Assembly: GCF_000964465.1 (NCBI RefSeq)
Contig: NZ_BANH01000017.1
Coordinates: 62,001 to 126,000 of the forward strand
DNA from: Gluconobacter thailandicus F149-1 = NBRC 100600
GTDB taxonomy: Bacteria; Pseudomonadota; Alphaproteobacteria; Acetobacterales; Acetobacteraceae
Direction of reading: 5' to 3'
Length of the DNA stretch: 64,000 bases
Shown here: one piece after another, positions 62,922-64,000 of the stretch
Position numbering within the stretch: the first letter of the stretch is position 1
Layout: every line of letters starts with the position of its first letter
Program-made: the position numbers and the translations under genes
The notes under the pieces: model-generated
What the model was told of the DNA's origin: nothing
The model's input: only the letters and a program-made list of their open reading frames with translations
The model's database searches: none

Positions 62922-64000
62922 GTGACGGCTGCTGCTGAAAGAGACGCAACAACAGGCAACGAAGCGCTGAATGGCGCGGAGGTGCTTCTGCGCGTTCTCG
63001 ATGAACAGGGCGTAGAGGTAGTCTTTGGCTATCCGGGGGGCGCTGTCCTTCCAATCTACGATGCGCTCTTCAAGCAGGACCGTATCCGCCACATTCTTGT
63101 CCGTCATGAGCAGGCTGCTGTTCATGCGGCTGAGGCCTATGCGCGTTCGACGGGCAAGGTTGGTGTTGTTCTGGTGACGTCTGGGCCTGGTGCGACCAAT
63201 GCCGTGACTGGTCTTGTCGATGCGCTGATGGATTCGATCCCGCTGGTCTGTCTGACCGGCCAGGTGCCGACGAAGCTGATCGGCAATGATGCGTTCCAGG
63301 AAGCGGACACGACGGGCATTACCCGTCCGGCTACAAAGCACAATTATCTGGTGCGGACGCCGGGCGCTCTGGCCCAGACTGTGCGTGAAGCTTTCGAAGT
63401 GGCGCGTTCCGGTCGTCCGGGGCCTGTGCTGGTTGATCTGCCCAAGGACATCACGGTGGGTCAGGCTCCGCTGACGGAGCCAGCGCTGTCGCGGCTGAAG
63501 CGGTTCCGCCGTCAGGGTGGGCCAGATGCCGAGGCGATTGCCCGCACAGTCCAGGCCATGAAGACGGCCAAGCGTCCGCTGTTCTACACGGGCGGTGGCA
63601 TCATCAATTCCGGTCCGGAAGCGTCTGAACTGCTGCGTCGTCTGGCGCGCAAGACGGGTTTCCCGGTCACGTCCACGCTGATGGGGCTGGGGGCGTTTCC
63701 GTCTCCCGATCCGCAGTTCCTTGGTATGCTAGGCATGCACGGGTCTGTTGAAGCGAACATGGCCACGCATGGCTGTGATCTGCTGATTGCTCTGGGTGCA
63801 CGTTTCGATGACCGCGTGACGGGGCGTGTGGATGCGTTTTCGCCGAACTCGTTCAAGGTTCATGCGGATATTGATCCGAGCCAGATCGGTAAGATCATTC
63901 GTGTGGATGTGCGTCTCGAAGGTGATGTTCGTGATACGCTTCAGGCGCTGCTGGAGGCGTGGGATGATACGCCCGCGCCTGATCTGAGCACATGGTGGAA
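62922..64000 (+). CDS. ilvB: Acetolactate synthase large subunit (partial, runs off the window)
   Basis: The first 359 residues of a ThDP enzyme of branched-chain amino-acid synthesis. The catalytic glutamate is in RHEQAAVHAAEAYARS; QVPTKLIGNDAFQEADT and GARFDDRVTG are typical of AHAS. The GTG start at 62922 follows AGGAGG by 5 bases. The C-terminal ThDP-binding domain lies beyond the window; ilvH is expected next. Confidence 0.93.
   Translation, partial: MTAAAERDATTGNEALNGAEVLLRVLDEQGVEVVFGYPGGAVLPIYDALFKQDRIRHILVRHEQAAVHAAEAYARSTGKVGVVLVTSGPGATNAVTGLVDALMDSIPLVCLTGQVPTKLIGNDAFQEADTTGITRPATKHNYLVRTPGALAQTVREAFEVARSGRPGPVLVDLPKDITVGQAPLTEPALSRLKRFRRQGGPDAEAIARTVQAMKTAKRPLFYTGGGIINSGPEASELLRRLARKTGFPVTSTLMGLGAFPSPDPQFLGMLGMHGSVEANMATHGCDLLIALGARFDDRVTGRVDAFSPNSFKVHADIDPSQIGKIIRVDVRLEGDVRDTLQALLEAWDDTPAPDLSTWW

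Overview
The window looks like a piece of a Gluconobacter-type acetic acid bacterium chromosome (Acetobacteraceae, Alphaproteobacteria). The main reasons are the adhA-adhB pair for the membrane PQQ/haem c alcohol dehydrogenase, a GMC-type dehydrogenase with a gluconate-dehydrogenase-like small subunit, and a glucose-fructose-oxidoreductase-like protein. The gidA-gidB-parA-parB block and three perfect parS palindromes (32013, 34298, 60172) place the window near the chromosome origin. Species identity is inference; no database was searched.

Layout. 1-1.65 kb is a scar of three truncated genes joined end to end (sigma factor, TonB receptor, metallophosphoesterase). 1.7-7.3 kb carries a YbaK-type deacylase, a lytic transglycosylase, a zinc ABC importer with a good Zur-box candidate, a 44-residue membrane protein, a sugar porter and a HIT protein whose Shine-Dalgarno lies in a hairpin. 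7.3-11.8 kb is the dTDP-rhamnose cluster with a glycosyltransferase (minus strand). 11.9-14.8 kb holds an unusual 719-residue PLP-fold protein translationally coupled to a histidine phosphatase.

14.9-29.6 kb is a 14.6 kb integrated element in the anticodon loop of tRNA-Lys(CTT), bounded by 75-bp direct repeats with one mismatch. It carries a P4-type tyrosine integrase, a DUF433/DUF5615-type toxin-antitoxin pair, a DinD relative with an extra C-terminal domain, an XRE regulator, a tightly overlapping operon (AlpA-like regulator, Bro antirepressor, Toprim primase, DUF927 ATPase and several orphan proteins) and a serine resolvase. No capsid, tail or terminase gene was recognised, so it resembles a phage satellite or PICI-like island. 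Both ends share iterated GGTGTTA words and a 23-bp GAGTCCGGA tandem, and the octamer CGCCGGGC is strongly enriched across it.

29.6-43.8 kb: tRNA-Lys, parB, parA, rsmG, mnmG, mnmE, adhB, adhA, an alkyltransferase, rho and the GMC dehydrogenase pair. 43.9-50.2 kb: an E2 acyltransferase without a recognisable E3-binding domain, an L,D-transpeptidase lipoprotein, a TonB receptor coupled to a phytase-like histidine acid phosphatase, and a DUF3597 protein. 50.2-64 kb: ahcY, a CorA-like transporter, small lipoproteins, catalase, a Gfo/Idh/MocA oxidoreductase, mutY head to head with a DUF721 gene, a glycine-rich secreted protein, serB, miaA and the start of ilvB.
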